The notes: generated by a model not told the origin, from the letters alone. Positions 1 through 8,618 are shown, numbered from the stretch's first letter. The stretch: 64,000 bases of DNA from Alphaproteobacteria bacterium (GCA_030424845.1 JAUHWC010000001.1:682001-746000); one strand, 5' to 3'. Program-made: numbers and translations.

Positions 1-25
1 TGGAGGCAGGAAATGCGCCGCGAAG

Positions 26-65
26 CTGACAACAACTTGTCAGTTTGCCAGCTTCTTGTCAGTTT
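26..65 (+). promoter_or_regulatory. Candidate operator repeats upstream of the two-component operon
   Basis: The 11-base sequence CTTGTCAGTTT occurs twice in direct orientation, at 36-46 and 55-65, 19 bases apart start to start. A third, inverted half-site (CTGACAA, 26-32) faces the first copy. The set lies 50-90 bases before the response-regulator start at 115. OmpR/PhoB-type regulators usually bind direct repeats, so autoregulation is a reasonable inference. TTGTCA could also serve as a -35 element. No binding evidence is available. Confidence 0.45.
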
Positions 66-114
66 CATCCCGCAAACGGGTTCGCATGACCGGACCCGAG
101 AACAGGCAGACGAC

Positions 115-771
115 ATGCGCTTGCTGCTGGTAGAAGACGATCCCGAACTCGGCCGACGGCTGAGCGACCGCTTGCGCAATGCGGATTACGCGGTGGACCT
201 TGCCACCACTCGCAGCGAGGCCGAGGATTGGCCCGATCTCGACAAGATTGCCGCCGTGGTGCTGGACCTCGGCTTGCCCGATGGTGACGGGATCGAGCTG
301 TTACGCCATTGGCGAGCGGCAGGCGTTTCGTGCCCCATCCTGATCCTGACAGCGCGCGGAAGCTGGCAGGACAAGGTCGAGGGCCTCAATGCAGGGGCGG
401 ACGATTTCGTGGTCAAACCCGTGCGGTTCGAGGAGTTGCAGGCACGCCTCAATGCAATGTTCCGCCGCCATATGGGCAAGCGCGACAGCGCGCTGGAAGC
501 AGGCACGCTGCGACTTGACCCGATTGCCCACATGGCCAGCGACAATGGCGAGGATCTGCAACTGAGCCGCAAGGAATTTGCCCTGCTGCACCTGTTCATG
601 CGCCGCGCCGGGCAGGTTCTCTCTCAAGCCGACATCCTCGAGGACCTTTACGACCTGGAGGCAGAGCGCGAATTGAACACGGTTGAAGTGCTGGTGGGCC
701 GCCTGCGCCGCAAGATCGGCAAGCAGCGCATCTCCACCCATCGCGGCCTTGGCTACAGGCTGGAAAGGTGA
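115..771 (+). CDS. OmpR/PhoP-family response regulator
   Basis: DNA-binding response regulator of 218 residues. The receiver domain (about 1-115) shows the acidic pair in VEDD (7-9), the phosphoacceptor Asp51 in VVLDLGLPDG, Thr79 in LILTARG and Lys101 in VVKP. The C-terminal half is a winged helix of the OmpR/PhoB type (LSRKEFALL; VEVLVGRLRRKIG; THRGLGYRLER). The start at 115 was chosen because MRLLLVEDD is the standard receiver N-terminus. An in-frame ATG at 13 would add a 34-residue extension unlike a receiver domain. The gene overlaps the downstream kinase start by 4 bases (GTGA), so the pair should be co-translated. Receiver and effector domains are certain; the signal sensed is unknown. 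The closest characterised style is PhoP. Confidence 0.93.
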   Translation: MRLLLVEDDPELGRRLSDRLRNADYAVDLATTRSEAEDWPDLDKIAAVVLDLGLPDGDGIELLRHWRAAGVSCPILILTARGSWQDKVEGLNAGADDFVVKPVRFEELQARLNAMFRRHMGKRDSALEAGTLRLDPIAHMASDNGEDLQLSRKEFALLHLFMRRAGQVLSQADILEDLYDLEAERELNTVEVLVGRLRRKIGKQRISTHRGLGYRLER

Positions 772-2129
772 CGCCGCCCCTGCCCCGTTCCGGCAGCCTG
801 CGCCTGCGCTTCATGCTGGCCATCGGCCTGTGGGTGAGCCTGGGCATCCTGGGCATCTGGTTCACCGCGACACAGGTCTTCGCGAACCACATCGAACAAA
901 GCTATCACGAGGAGTTGGAAGTCCACGTGCGCGAGCTGGCCCGACTGACGGAGATCGGCCCGGACGGCACGCCGTTCCTCAGCCGCCCGCTGTCCGATCC
1001 GCGTTATGAAGTGCCCTTGTCGGGCTTCTACTGGCAGGTGAGCATTCCCGGCAAGACAGCGCTGAAGTCCGAAAGCATGACGCGCGGCGAACTGGACCAG
1101 AGCGTGGCCCATTCGCCCGATATCGACCACGTGGTGGAAGAAGGCCCCACCGGCGCTGCCATCACCTACGGCATTATCGAGTGGGGGCCTGCTGGCGAGG
1201 AAGTGCATATCGTGATCGCCACGGACCAGAGCGAGCTGGACAACACCATTGCCGATTTCACCCGGGAACTGACGATCTGGCTGGTCACGCTGGCGGCCCT
1301 GCTGCTGGCCACCGGCCTGGCGATCATTTCCTTCGGCCTGCGCCCGCTCAACCGGCTGGGCAGCGCCATCACCCGCTTGCGCGGCGGACAGGCGAGCAGC
1401 CTTGAAGGCACCTATCCGACCGAAATCGCACCGCTGGTCAGCGACCTAAACGCCTATATCGACCAGACCAACGAACTGGTGGAACGCGGCCGCGTGCAGG
1501 CCGGCAATCTTGCCCATTCGCTGCGCACGCCGCTGGCCGTGGTGACGGACGAGGCAGAGCGCATGGCCGAAAGGCCCGGCTGCGCCGATTCGGCGCAAGT
1601 GTTGCTGGAACAATCCGAACGCATGCAGCAGCAGATCGATTACCAGCTCGCCCGAGCGCGCTCGGCAGCAAGCGCCCGCCTGCCCGGCGCGCAGGCCGTG
1701 TTCCCGGATCTTGCCCAACCGCTGGTAGGAGCGATGGAACGGCTCCACCGCGAGGTGACCTACGTGATCCATTGCGAGGATCCACCGGTCAGCTTGATGG
1801 GCGACCCGGTCAACCTTGCCGAACTGCTGTCCATCCTGCTCGACAATGCCGGAAAGTGGGCGCGCAGCCGGGTGGACATGCACATCACCCGTACAGCAAG
1901 TGGCGCGGTGCAGATCACCATCTCCGATGATGGCCCGGGCATGAGCGAACACCAGTTGCAACACGCCTTCGATATCGGCAGCCGCTTTGATCCTGACATG
2001 CCCGGATCCGGACTTGGCCTGGCGATGGCACGTGATATCGCCGAGAGTATCGGGGCCGACATCACCCTTGCAAACCGCGCTGAAGGCGGGCTGGCGGCAC
2101 GGCTGCTGATCGGCGGGAATACCGCATGA
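768..2129 (+). CDS. PhoQ-like sensor histidine kinase
   Basis: Membrane sensor kinase of 453 residues, starting with GTG inside the stop of the response-regulator gene. A first membrane segment lies at about 16-36 and a second at about 166-192, enclosing a periplasmic sensor region of roughly 130 residues. The phosphoacceptor is His250 in AHSLRTPLAVV, the H-box variant with Ser seen in PhoQ relatives. The ATPase domain follows with the N box around Asn360 (LLDNAGKW), a DDGPGM box near 388 and SGLGLAMARD near 417. It should phosphorylate the adjacent regulator. The ligand cannot be read from the sequence; Mg2+ or envelope stress would be guesses by analogy with PhoQ. Confidence 0.93.
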   Translation: MTPPLPRSGSLRLRFMLAIGLWVSLGILGIWFTATQVFANHIEQSYHEELEVHVRELARLTEIGPDGTPFLSRPLSDPRYEVPLSGFYWQVSIPGKTALKSESMTRGELDQSVAHSPDIDHVVEEGPTGAAITYGIIEWGPAGEEVHIVIATDQSELDNTIADFTRELTIWLVTLAALLLATGLAIISFGLRPLNRLGSAITRLRGGQASSLEGTYPTEIAPLVSDLNAYIDQTNELVERGRVQAGNLAHSLRTPLAVVTDEAERMAERPGCADSAQVLLEQSERMQQQIDYQLARARSAASARLPGAQAVFPDLAQPLVGAMERLHREVTYVIHCEDPPVSLMGDPVNLAELLSILLDNAGKWARSRVDMHITRTASGAVQITISDDGPGMSEHQLQHAFDIGSRFDPDMPGSGLGLAMARDIAESIGADITLANRAEGGLAARLLIGGNTA

Positions 2130-2133
2130 CGCG

Positions 2134-2889
2134 ATGCGCATAGCCAGCTTCAACCTCCAGCGACTGCGCATGCGCCGCCAGGACGGCATCACCCGGATGG
2201 ATGGTGCGCGCGATGCAGACACACCCGAGGAAGAAAGCGGTCCCACACCCGAAATCGACCACCAGGACCGCAGACTGACAGCCAAGGTCATCCGCGCCAT
2301 CGACGCGGATTGCTATGCCTTCCAGGAAGTGTTCGACCGCGCATCGCTGGATTATTTCCACGATGCCTTCCTGCTCCCCTCCGGTGCCAGGCCCTGGCCC
2401 TGGCGCGAGTGCATCGAGGGCAATGACGGGCACAGCTTCGATGTCGCATTGATGAGCCGCCTGCCGCTGCAGGACGTGGCCAGCCATGCCGCGTTGACCT
2501 GCGGCGAGCTTGGGCTGGAACCGCTGCCCGGCCATGGGCCTGACGAGCCGGTATTCCGCCGCGATTGCCTGCGCGCCAGCATCGGCCCGCTGACGGTCTA
2601 TGCCTGCCACTTCAAGGCCCCCTATCCCGATGAGGAGCGCGCCTGGTTCCTGCGCCGAAGGGAAGCGCAGGCTGTCCGCATGCTGGTGGAACGCGACATG
2701 GCAGGGCGCGACGATCCGCTGTGGTTGGTGCTGGGTGACCTCAACGAGCCTGCCCATGGCGATGCTGGGCAAGGATGCAGGAGAGGCGCAGCCTTGGCAA
2801 GCGGGAAGCAAGGAAATCCGCCGCGTCCGGTGTGCCAAAACGGGGAAAATGGCGGAGAGACAGGGATTCGAACCCTGGGTACCACATAA
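2134..2889 (+). pseudogene. 3'-truncated endonuclease/exonuclease/phosphatase-fold gene
   Basis: The first ~210 residues follow the EEP (DNase I-like) fold: the opening RIASFNLQRL, the metal-ligand Glu in [26 protein letters not shown] and the late motif VLGDLNEP (about 206-213). After that the frame loses all family similarity, runs for about 40 odd residues ([11 protein letters not shown]...) and ends inside the tRNA-Ser gene on the other strand. The C-terminal segment with the catalytic SDH-type His motif is missing, so the product is probably inactive. The start lies 4 bases after the kinase stop, so it was probably part of that operon. The break lies between about 2755 and 2850, directly beside the tRNA 3' end. 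A short functional variant cannot be excluded. Confidence 0.7.
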
Positions 2890-2940
2890 TGGCACAACGG
2901 TTTTCGAGACCGCCCCGTTCGACCGCTCCGGCATCTCTCC
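2850..2940 (-). tRNA. tRNA-Ser (anticodon CGA)
   Basis: Reading the minus strand, a 91-base class II tRNA folds with acceptor GGAGAGA paired to TCTCTCC, a long variable arm, the TTCGAAT T-loop and an encoded CCA (complement of 2850-2852). The anticodon loop CTCGAAA gives anticodon CGA, which reads UCG. The 3' end points toward the truncated gene at 2134. Confidence 0.96.
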
Positions 2941-3141
2941 GCATATGAGCTTGCGGGCGCTGTAACGCCCGGTCGATGGAAGCGCGCGGTTAGCCGATGG
3001 ATCGCCGCTTGCCAAGACCCTTCGCAGCCTTGCAGCAATGCAGCGGGGGAAATGTGCCGCATGCGCCTTGTTTCGCAGGTGCAACACCATATATTGGCTC
3101 ACATGGAACGGTCGGAATTCTTCCTTCCCCAGGCTGGACGC

Positions 3142-3483
3142 ATGATCCAGGCTCCCCGCCACAGTTCGGCTCGTTTTGCCATTGGTGACGTGGTGCGCCA
3201 TCGCCTGTTCGATATCCGCGGCGTGGTTTTCGACATCGATCCGGTCTTCGCCAACAGCGTAGAATGGTACGAGGCGATCCCGCTGGACATGCGGCCTGAC
3301 CGCAACCAGCCCTTCTACCACCTGCTGGCGGAGAATGACGAGGAATCCTACGTAGCCTATGTCAGCCAGCAGAACCTGCTGCATGATGACGAAGGCCGGC
3401 CGGTGGACCATCCGGGCATCGGCCAGCTGTTCGAAAGGTTCAGCGAAGGGCGCTATCGCATGCGCCGCAAGCTGACGCACTGA
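3142..3483 (+). CDS. hspQ: Heat shock protein HspQ
   Basis: Small protein of 113 residues of the HspQ/YccV family. In enterobacteria HspQ acts as a Lon specificity-enhancing factor and binds hemimethylated oriC DNA. Family features seen are ARFAIGDVVRHRLFDIRGVVFDIDPVF near the N-terminus, PFYHLLAE with a conserved Tyr-His, and YVSQQNLL. The start at 3142 aligns with the usual N-terminus (MIxxxxFxIGxxVRH). An upstream ATG at 3103 would add 13 residues. The gene stands alone and converges with the ABC permease gene 28 bases beyond its stop. No heat-shock promoter was recognised upstream. Confidence 0.88.
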   Translation: MIQAPRHSSARFAIGDVVRHRLFDIRGVVFDIDPVFANSVEWYEAIPLDMRPDRNQPFYHLLAENDEESYVAYVSQQNLLHDDEGRPVDHPGIGQLFERFSEGRYRMRRKLTH

Positions 3484-3511
3484 TCCGGCGCGCCTTCCTG
3501 GCGCAGGATCG

Positions 3512-4414
3512 TCAACTCTTGATCTTCCAGCCGCTCTTCAGCACGCGATAGGTCACGATCCCCAGCACCAGGTTGAAAACCCCGACGCCCACCGCCGCGC
3601 CCAGCACGGCCTCGTTCGTGTTGCCGATGTCGCTTTCGCCGAGGAACCCGAACCGGAAACCGGAGATCATGTAGAAGAAGGGGTTTGCGCGGCTGATCAG
3701 CTGGAACAGCGGCGAGAGGTTGGAGATCACGTAGAAAGTGCCTGACAGCAGGCTGAGCGGAGCGACGACGAAGTTGGTGACGGCTGCGTTGTGATCGAAC
3801 TTCTCCGCCCACAGGCTGGCCAGCAGGCCGACGAGCGAGAGCATCGTCGCACCCATCAGGCCGAACCAGATGATCGCCCAGGGATGGGCCGCCTGCATTT
3901 CCACTCCCGGCCACATGGCCATCGCCAGCGCCACCGCGCCGCCGACCATGATCGCGCGGGTGATCGCCGCTCCGACAATGCCGATCATCAGCTCGCCATA
4001 GGACAGCGGCGGCATCAGCAGGTCGATGATGGTTCCCTGCAACTTGCCGGCCAGCAGGCTGAAGCTGGCATTGGCAAAGGCATTCTGCATCATGCCCATC
4101 ATGATCAGGCCCGGGGCAACGAAGGTGGCGAAAGGCACGCCGAGGATCAGCCTGTCGGAACGGCCCATCGCAACGGTGAAGATCACCAGGAACAGCAGGG
4201 TGGTGACGGCAGGGGCCCAGACAGTCTGCGTCTGCACCTTGAGAAACCGCCGTATCTCCTTAATATAGAGACTCCAGAGCCCGATCCGGTTGAACCCGGT
4301 TATCAGCGGCTGCCCCTTGGGCGGAAAGTTGCGACCGGCAGTGTTGCCGGTTCCTGCGGGATCAGTCACGGCATTGCCGGGCTGGGTAACATCTGCGGGG
4401 GCTTGATTGGCCAT
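3512..4414 (-). CDS. ABC-2 type transporter permease
   Basis: Membrane protein of 300 residues, of the ABC2_membrane (NodJ/YadH-like) class. After a Pro/Gly-rich cytosolic N-terminus of ~45 residues, an amphipathic stretch (SLYIKEIRRFLKV) leads into about six hydrophobic segments, including TTLLFLVIFTVAM, the Met-rich LIMMGMMQNAF and a C-terminal LGAAVGVGVFNLVLGIV. Such permeases export polysaccharides, lipids or drugs with a separate ATPase. No ATPase gene is adjacent, so the partner must be encoded elsewhere. The start at 4414 (MANQAPAD) was chosen over longer in-frame starts, whose extension (Arg/His/Cys-rich) does not look coding. Substrate unknown. The gene is divergent from gcrA. Confidence 0.85.
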   Translation of the reverse strand: MANQAPADVTQPGNAVTDPAGTGNTAGRNFPPKGQPLITGFNRIGLWSLYIKEIRRFLKVQTQTVWAPAVTTLLFLVIFTVAMGRSDRLILGVPFATFVAPGLIMMGMMQNAFANASFSLLAGKLQGTIIDLLMPPLSYGELMIGIVGAAITRAIMVGGAVALAMAMWPGVEMQAAHPWAIIWFGLMGATMLSLVGLLASLWAEKFDHNAAVTNFVVAPLSLLSGTFYVISNLSPLFQLISRANPFFYMISGFRFGFLGESDIGNTNEAVLGAAVGVGVFNLVLGIVTYRVLKSGWKIKS

Positions 4415-4495
4415 GTGCAGCCGCCTATCGGCCCGCGCAGCGGCTGGCAAGCCATCCCTTGGGGTATGCCGGTTTGAAGAAAGACGGATTAGTAC

Positions 4496-5182
4496 ATGAG
4501 TTGGACTGAAGAACGCATCGCCACGCTGACCAAGATGTGGGAAGGCGGATCGACCGCAAGCCAGATTGCGGAAGAACTTGGCGGTGTTTCGCGCAATGCC
4601 GTGATCGGCAAGGCGCACCGCCTGGGCCTGAAATCACGCCCCTCTCCCGTCAAGGCGAGCGAAAAGAAGAAGGCCGCGGCCAAGAAGAAGGATGCGGCAC
4701 CTGCCAAGAAGCCTGTCGCCAAGCCCAAGGCAAAGCCGGTGGCCGCAAAGCCGGCTCCCAAGCCTGCTGCCAAACCCGCCTCTGCCGCACCCGCCAAGCC
4801 GGTCGATGAGAACAGACAGCCCATCCCCAACAAGCCCGAAGCGCTGCCCAAGATCCATTCCGTGGGTCCGGGCGGCTTCGTGCGCCAGGGACCGGGTGAC
4901 CAGCAGGCCCCCATCCCGCCGGCACCCCCGCGCCGCCTGGTACCCGCCAAGCCGAGCCCGGAAATCGCCGACAAGACCAGCCTGCTTGACCTGAATGATC
5001 GCGTATGCCGCTGGCCGATGGGCCATCCCGGCGAACCCGATTTCCATTTCTGCGGTGAAAAGGTGAACCCCGGTTTCCCCTATTGCGTGCAGCATTGCGG
5101 CAGGGCCTACCAGGCACAGCTGCCGCGTGGTGCCCGCAGGCCCCCTCCGCCGCTGCCCTTCGGCGGGCCGCGCGTGCGCTGA
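4496..5182 (+). CDS. gcrA: Cell cycle regulator GcrA
   Basis: GcrA of 228 residues. In Caulobacter it binds sigma-70 RNA polymerase and stimulates promoters carrying methylated GANTC sites, controlling S-phase genes. The N-terminal helix-turn-helix is typical: MSWTEERIATLTKMWEGG, SASQIAEELGG-type helices, then SRNAVIGKAHRLGL to about residue 45. A long Lys/Ala/Pro-rich linker (about 50-115) follows, then the conserved C-terminal sigma-interaction domain with CRWPMGHPGEPDFHFCG and FPYCVQHCGRAYQ. The Cys pattern there is intact. It stands alone ahead of a strong terminator. No GANTC was found in the 80-base divergent promoter gap. The call is secure. Confidence 0.96.
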   Translation: MSWTEERIATLTKMWEGGSTASQIAEELGGVSRNAVIGKAHRLGLKSRPSPVKASEKKKAAAKKKDAAPAKKPVAKPKAKPVAAKPAPKPAAKPASAAPAKPVDENRQPIPNKPEALPKIHSVGPGGFVRQGPGDQQAPIPPAPPRRLVPAKPSPEIADKTSLLDLNDRVCRWPMGHPGEPDFHFCGEKVNPGFPYCVQHCGRAYQAQLPRGARRPPPPLPFGGPRVR

Positions 5183-5204
5183 GGAACTGCCGGCACGATA
5201 CAAG

Positions 5205-5237
5205 AAAGGCCCCATCCGCAAGGACGGGGCCTTTTTT
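5205..5237 (+). terminator. Intrinsic terminator of gcrA
   Basis: A 9-base stem AAAGGCCCC / GGGGCCTTT (5205-5213 and 5226-5234) around a 12-base loop, followed by a run of six T, 23 bases after the gcrA stop. Confidence 0.9.
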
Positions 5238-5600
5238 GATGGGCGCTGGCAAGAGCCCTGCAGGTTCCCTTTGGAAAGATCGCGTTTGGCGGCCCGCGCA
5301 TCAGGTAGGGGAGATACGCGGGCACGCCTCGGCGCCGAACCCGATAAAGGATCCGGAAGAGGAGACACGCGGCCCTCCGCCTCGAGAGGAAGGGGGAGGA
5401 GATTGAGAGCGAAGAACCGCGCGAGTCCCGAAACTTGAGGCGCCCCGGCTTGGGGTCCAGGACGCCGAGACCATGACACTCGTTCGACGCGACCCGAAGA
5501 GCCGTCGCTGGTCTCGAGCGGGCAGATATGGATGACCCGGCAATGACGCATGTAACGTGATTGCCCGACACGTTCATCTTCGGCGCGCGCAAGGGCCCTG
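5238..5600. other. Intergenic stretch without a recognisable gene
   Basis: About 360 bases between the gcrA terminator and the stop of the LuxR-type gene. Open frames cross it on both strands, but their translations are Arg/Pro/Ser-rich, resemble no family and have no ribosome-binding sites. No tRNA, riboswitch or small-RNA family was recognised. It may hold decayed coding sequence or a lineage-specific small RNA. Confidence 0.5.
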
Positions 5601-6392
5601 TCAGCGTTCGAGCGGGTTCTTCCTGCCTTTTTGCAACTTTGCTGCTTCGCGCACGATCCTCTCGTAATCAGACGAAACGATAAGCCCCAGCGACAATGCC
5701 TTTACTGCGGCCGTCGTGCGATCGGACACGTCCAGCTTGGCGAAGATGCGGCGCACATAGACATCCACCGAACTGGCCGAGATGCCCAGGATCTCCGCAA
5801 TGACCGAATTGCTCTTTCCCTGACCCATCCAGCGCAGCACTTCCAGCTCGCGATTCGACAAGGCGGGGATGGACAAGGCAGCAGGCACGAGCTTGCAATA
5901 GCGCTGGATCGAGACCTGCCCGATGGAATGCAGGCGCAACAAGGTATCCTGGGCGGGTTTTTCCGCATCGTCCGGCAGGATGCAGCCCATGAAGCCACTG
6001 CGCCCGTCAGGCCCGAAACAGGCAATGCCCACGCCCCGCCCCGCACCGTACTGCGCCGCCAGGGCAAGGTAGCGTTCCTGCTTCCGGGTGAGGTTCTCGT
6101 CCCCGATATCGTCAGGCCAGACGAAGGGCTGGAGCCTTTGCTTGGCGATCATCGGCAGGGGATCGATCTCGTACAACCGCGCCCGGTACTGCCTTTCCCA
6201 GATCCACGGCAGCCCGACATTGGTGATAATGGGCTGCACGCGCGCATCGCCGGGAATGGGCGCGACGTAGTAGACCTTTTCGATGTCGAACAGGTTCAGG
6301 GCCGCGTAGGCCGTTTCGCGCACGGCCACGACATCTTCCGCATTCCCGATCGCCTGTAGACGACGGGAGAATTCTGCCACGTCGACTTGCAT
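5601..6392 (-). CDS. LuxR-family regulator with autoinducer-binding-type domain
   Basis: Transcription regulator of 263 residues. The N-terminal ~175 residues match the autoinducer-binding domain layout, with a W-rich core (LPWIWERQYRARLYEIDPL; FVWPDDI; GVGIACFGPDGRSGFMGC). The C-terminal LuxR helix-turn-helix is clear (LSNRELEVLRWMGQGKSNSVIAEILGIS, VDVYVRRIFAKLDVSDRTTAAVKALSLGL). The start at 6392 follows a G-rich ribosome-binding site; a start at 6434 is possible. No luxI homologue is present in the window, so it may be a solo receptor for exogenous or non-acyl-homoserine-lactone signals, or not a quorum receptor at all. It lies downstream of the MFS gene on the same strand. Confidence 0.87.
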   Translation of the reverse strand: MQVDVAEFSRRLQAIGNAEDVVAVRETAYAALNLFDIEKVYYVAPIPGDARVQPIITNVGLPWIWERQYRARLYEIDPLPMIAKQRLQPFVWPDDIGDENLTRKQERYLALAAQYGAGRGVGIACFGPDGRSGFMGCILPDDAEKPAQDTLLRLHSIGQVSIQRYCKLVPAALSIPALSNRELEVLRWMGQGKSNSVIAEILGISASSVDVYVRRIFAKLDVSDRTTAAVKALSLGLIVSSDYERIVREAAKLQKGRKNPLER

Positions 6393-6413
6393 GCCCCTGC
6401 CCCAAGTGAGGAA

Positions 6414-6482
6414 CTGCCACTTTGCAGGCCGCATGCGCCCTGGGGTCTGTCACGCCGACTGCAAAGGTTAACGTGCCACTTT
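6414..6482. promoter_or_regulatory. Repeats between the MFS and LuxR-type genes
   Basis: TGCCACTTT occurs twice directly (6414-6422 and 6474-6482). CTTTGCAG (6420-6427) is mirrored by CTGCAAAG (6459-6466). They sit just upstream of the LuxR-type start at 6392, so autoregulatory operators are possible. This is pattern only. Confidence 0.3.
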
Positions 6483-6513
6483 ACCGATTATTTCGCAAGG
6501 ACAAGGCAGATTA

Positions 6514-7869
6514 TTATTTCGTTACAGGCGGAACGTGCCGATCGACAACAATTGCCGCTGCCAGAATAAGTACTGCACTGGCAACAAGCACGGCGAAGAA
6601 CGGCACCACGCTTTCACCGCCCAGATCGAGCAGCCAGCCGCCAAGGGCAGTGGCCCCCACGGCGCCGATCCGGCTCATCAGGATGCCCAGGCCGATGCCG
6701 GTTGACCGGAAGCTGGACGGATAGCCCGCCGCCATGATCACATACATGCCGGCAATCCCGGCGCTGAAGAACGCTCCGGATGCACCGACCAGGGCCGTGA
6801 CGATGGTCTTGTCCTGCGCGCTGGGTACGGCAGGAAGTGCCTCCACTGCCCATGCCAGGGCCACCAGGATAACCATCAGCACTGCACCGATCACGACCAT
6901 GACCGGCTTGGAGCCGAACTGCCGCATCGCCGCGCCCACCAGGATCGAGCCAACCATCGAAGTGATGCCGCCAATCGACACGGCATTGCCGGCTTCCGCT
7001 AGGGTAAAGCCTGCTGCCGTGAGGAAAGTGGTTGACCAGCTGAGGATCGAGTAGGCCACCAGCGCGGCAGCGGCAAAGGCAATGCCGATGCCGATGTTCA
7101 GGCGCATGTAGGACGGATCGAGGATGCCTTCCGCCTTGCCCGTCGTTCCCGAGACCTTGTGCTCCTCCGCCACCAGTTCGAAATCACCGTCCAGCACCTT
7201 GGCGGCATGGCCACGTGCCAGCTCGTCCTTGCCCTTGCTGAGCAGGAAGGACGGACTGTCCCGCAAGGCCACGAGGATGATGACCACCAGCGTCAGGGTC
7301 AGGAAGCCGAAGAAGGTGAAAGTGCCGTCCCAACCGCGCGCGGCAGCAAGGTCCGGCCCCAACCAGCCCACGATGGTCCCGCCGATCGGCGTTCCGACCG
7401 ACAGGGTGGAAACGGTGATCGGGCGCCACTTGTCCGAGGTCCACTCGCTGGCCATGGTCAGCGCGTTGGCATAGGCGGAGCCGAACCCCAGCCCGCCAAT
7501 CAGCCGCCAGAACGCCATTGACCACACGCCGGTGGACGTTCCGGCACCGATGGTGGCAAGGGAAAAGACCAGCGCCGCAATCGCGAGGGCATAGCGCCTG
7601 CCCAGCCTGTCGCCGATGACACCGCCTGCCCACGACCCCAGGCCGAAGCCGACCAGCGCCGCCCCCATCGCCAGGCCGAAGGTGGACCGGTCAACGCCGA
7701 AATCCTCCATCACCAGCGGAGCAATGATGCCCAGCAATTGCAGGTCGATCCCGTCACTTACCAGGATCAGCATGCAGGTGGCGACGATCAACCACTGGAA
7801 CGGCCGCATCGGAATGCGGTTCATGGCCTCGACGAAAGTCATTCCGCCGGCAGGCGTCGAGTTTGTCAT
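6514..7869 (-). CDS. MFS transporter, aromatic acid:H+ symporter type
   Basis: Inner-membrane transporter of 451 residues with about 12 hydrophobic segments. The N-terminal DGIDLQLLGIIAPLV resembles the AAHS signature DGxD in helix 1, and the loop 2-3 motif GDRLGRRYAL is the general MFS motif. AAHS members (PcaK, BenK, MhpT) import aromatic acids by proton symport. No aromatic-degradation genes are adjacent, so the substrate is open. The start at 7869 begins MTNSTPAGG behind GGAGAGGAT. The LuxR-type regulator is 121 bases downstream and could be co-transcribed. Confidence 0.85.
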   Translation of the reverse strand: MTNSTPAGGMTFVEAMNRIPMRPFQWLIVATCMLILVSDGIDLQLLGIIAPLVMEDFGVDRSTFGLAMGAALVGFGLGSWAGGVIGDRLGRRYALAIAALVFSLATIGAGTSTGVWSMAFWRLIGGLGFGSAYANALTMASEWTSDKWRPITVSTLSVGTPIGGTIVGWLGPDLAAARGWDGTFTFFGFLTLTLVVIILVALRDSPSFLLSKGKDELARGHAAKVLDGDFELVAEEHKVSGTTGKAEGILDPSYMRLNIGIGIAFAAAALVAYSILSWSTTFLTAAGFTLAEAGNAVSIGGITSMVGSILVGAAMRQFGSKPVMVVIGAVLMVILVALAWAVEALPAVPSAQDKTIVTALVGASGAFFSAGIAGMYVIMAAGYPSSFRSTGIGLGILMSRIGAVGATALGGWLLDLGGESVVPFFAVLVASAVLILAAAIVVDRHVPPVTK

Positions 7870-8010
7870 AAGTAATCCTCTCTCCAGAAAGGGATCATTC
7901 CTGCATTTTCGGCAAAAGGCCAGACCCTTGTGGAAACAAGATGATCGAGGGAATGAACGCCCGGATGCCCTGCCCGAGCCACCTTGTGGCCAAGTCCGGG
8001 CAAGTTGCCG

Positions 8011-8598
8011 CTAGCGAACCGGAATTTCTTCCACCCAGCCACGATCGAGGCGATAGATCACGTCCTGCCGCGCGGAATGGTATCGCAGCATGCCGTCGCG
8101 ATCCTCGCCCACGTAGAGCGCGCGCAGGATCGATCCCGCCACCCCGTGGCCGACCACCACAAGGTCACGCTTGCCGGCCCAGCACAGCCAGCCCCACAGC
8201 CGTTCCACCGCGGCATCAAGCCCTTCCCCATCGGTGCAGTAATTCGCCCATGCGGAAAGGAAGCAGGGCTCCTCTTCAACCAGTGGATCGCGGGCGCAGA
8301 TGCTGGCGAAATGGTGCTTCTCCCATGACCCGCAGCCTACCTCGCTCAGCCGCGCGTCGGAGGTGATCGGGCGGGCGATGCCTGCCGCGTCGCGCACGAT
8401 CTGCGCGGATTCCTGCGCCCGGCCTTGCGGGCTGGCGATCAGGTCGAACCCGTCGGAACCGTCGAGCAACTCGCGCAAGGTAAGACCCATCGCCTGCGAC
8501 TGCTCGCGTCCGAGGCTTGTGAGCGGGCTGTCCATCCTGCCCTGGATGCGCCGTTCCAGATTGTATGCGGTCTGGCCGTGGCGAAGCAGGTAGATCAT
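8011..8598 (-). CDS. Histidine phosphatase family protein
   Basis: Protein of 195 residues of the phosphoglycerate-mutase-like branch. The catalytic RHGQTAYN is at residues 6-13, followed by ERRIQGRMDSPLTSLG, SPQGRAQESAQI (second catalytic Arg) and a Glu in LSEVGCGSWE. The second His is in VVVGHGVAGSILR. All four core residues are present, so an active phosphatase is expected, but the family covers sugar phosphates, nucleotides and proteins, and the substrate is unknown. It lies 20 bases after the SDR gene on the same strand and probably shares its transcript. Confidence 0.9.
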   Translation of the reverse strand: MIYLLRHGQTAYNLERRIQGRMDSPLTSLGREQSQAMGLTLRELLDGSDGFDLIASPQGRAQESAQIVRDAAGIARPITSDARLSEVGCGSWEKHHFASICARDPLVEEEPCFLSAWANYCTDGEGLDAAVERLWGWLCWAGKRDLVVVGHGVAGSILRALYVGEDRDGMLRYHSARQDVIYRLDRGWVEEIPVR

Positions 8599-8618
8599 GG
8601 TCCCGGCCCTCCCTTCCC

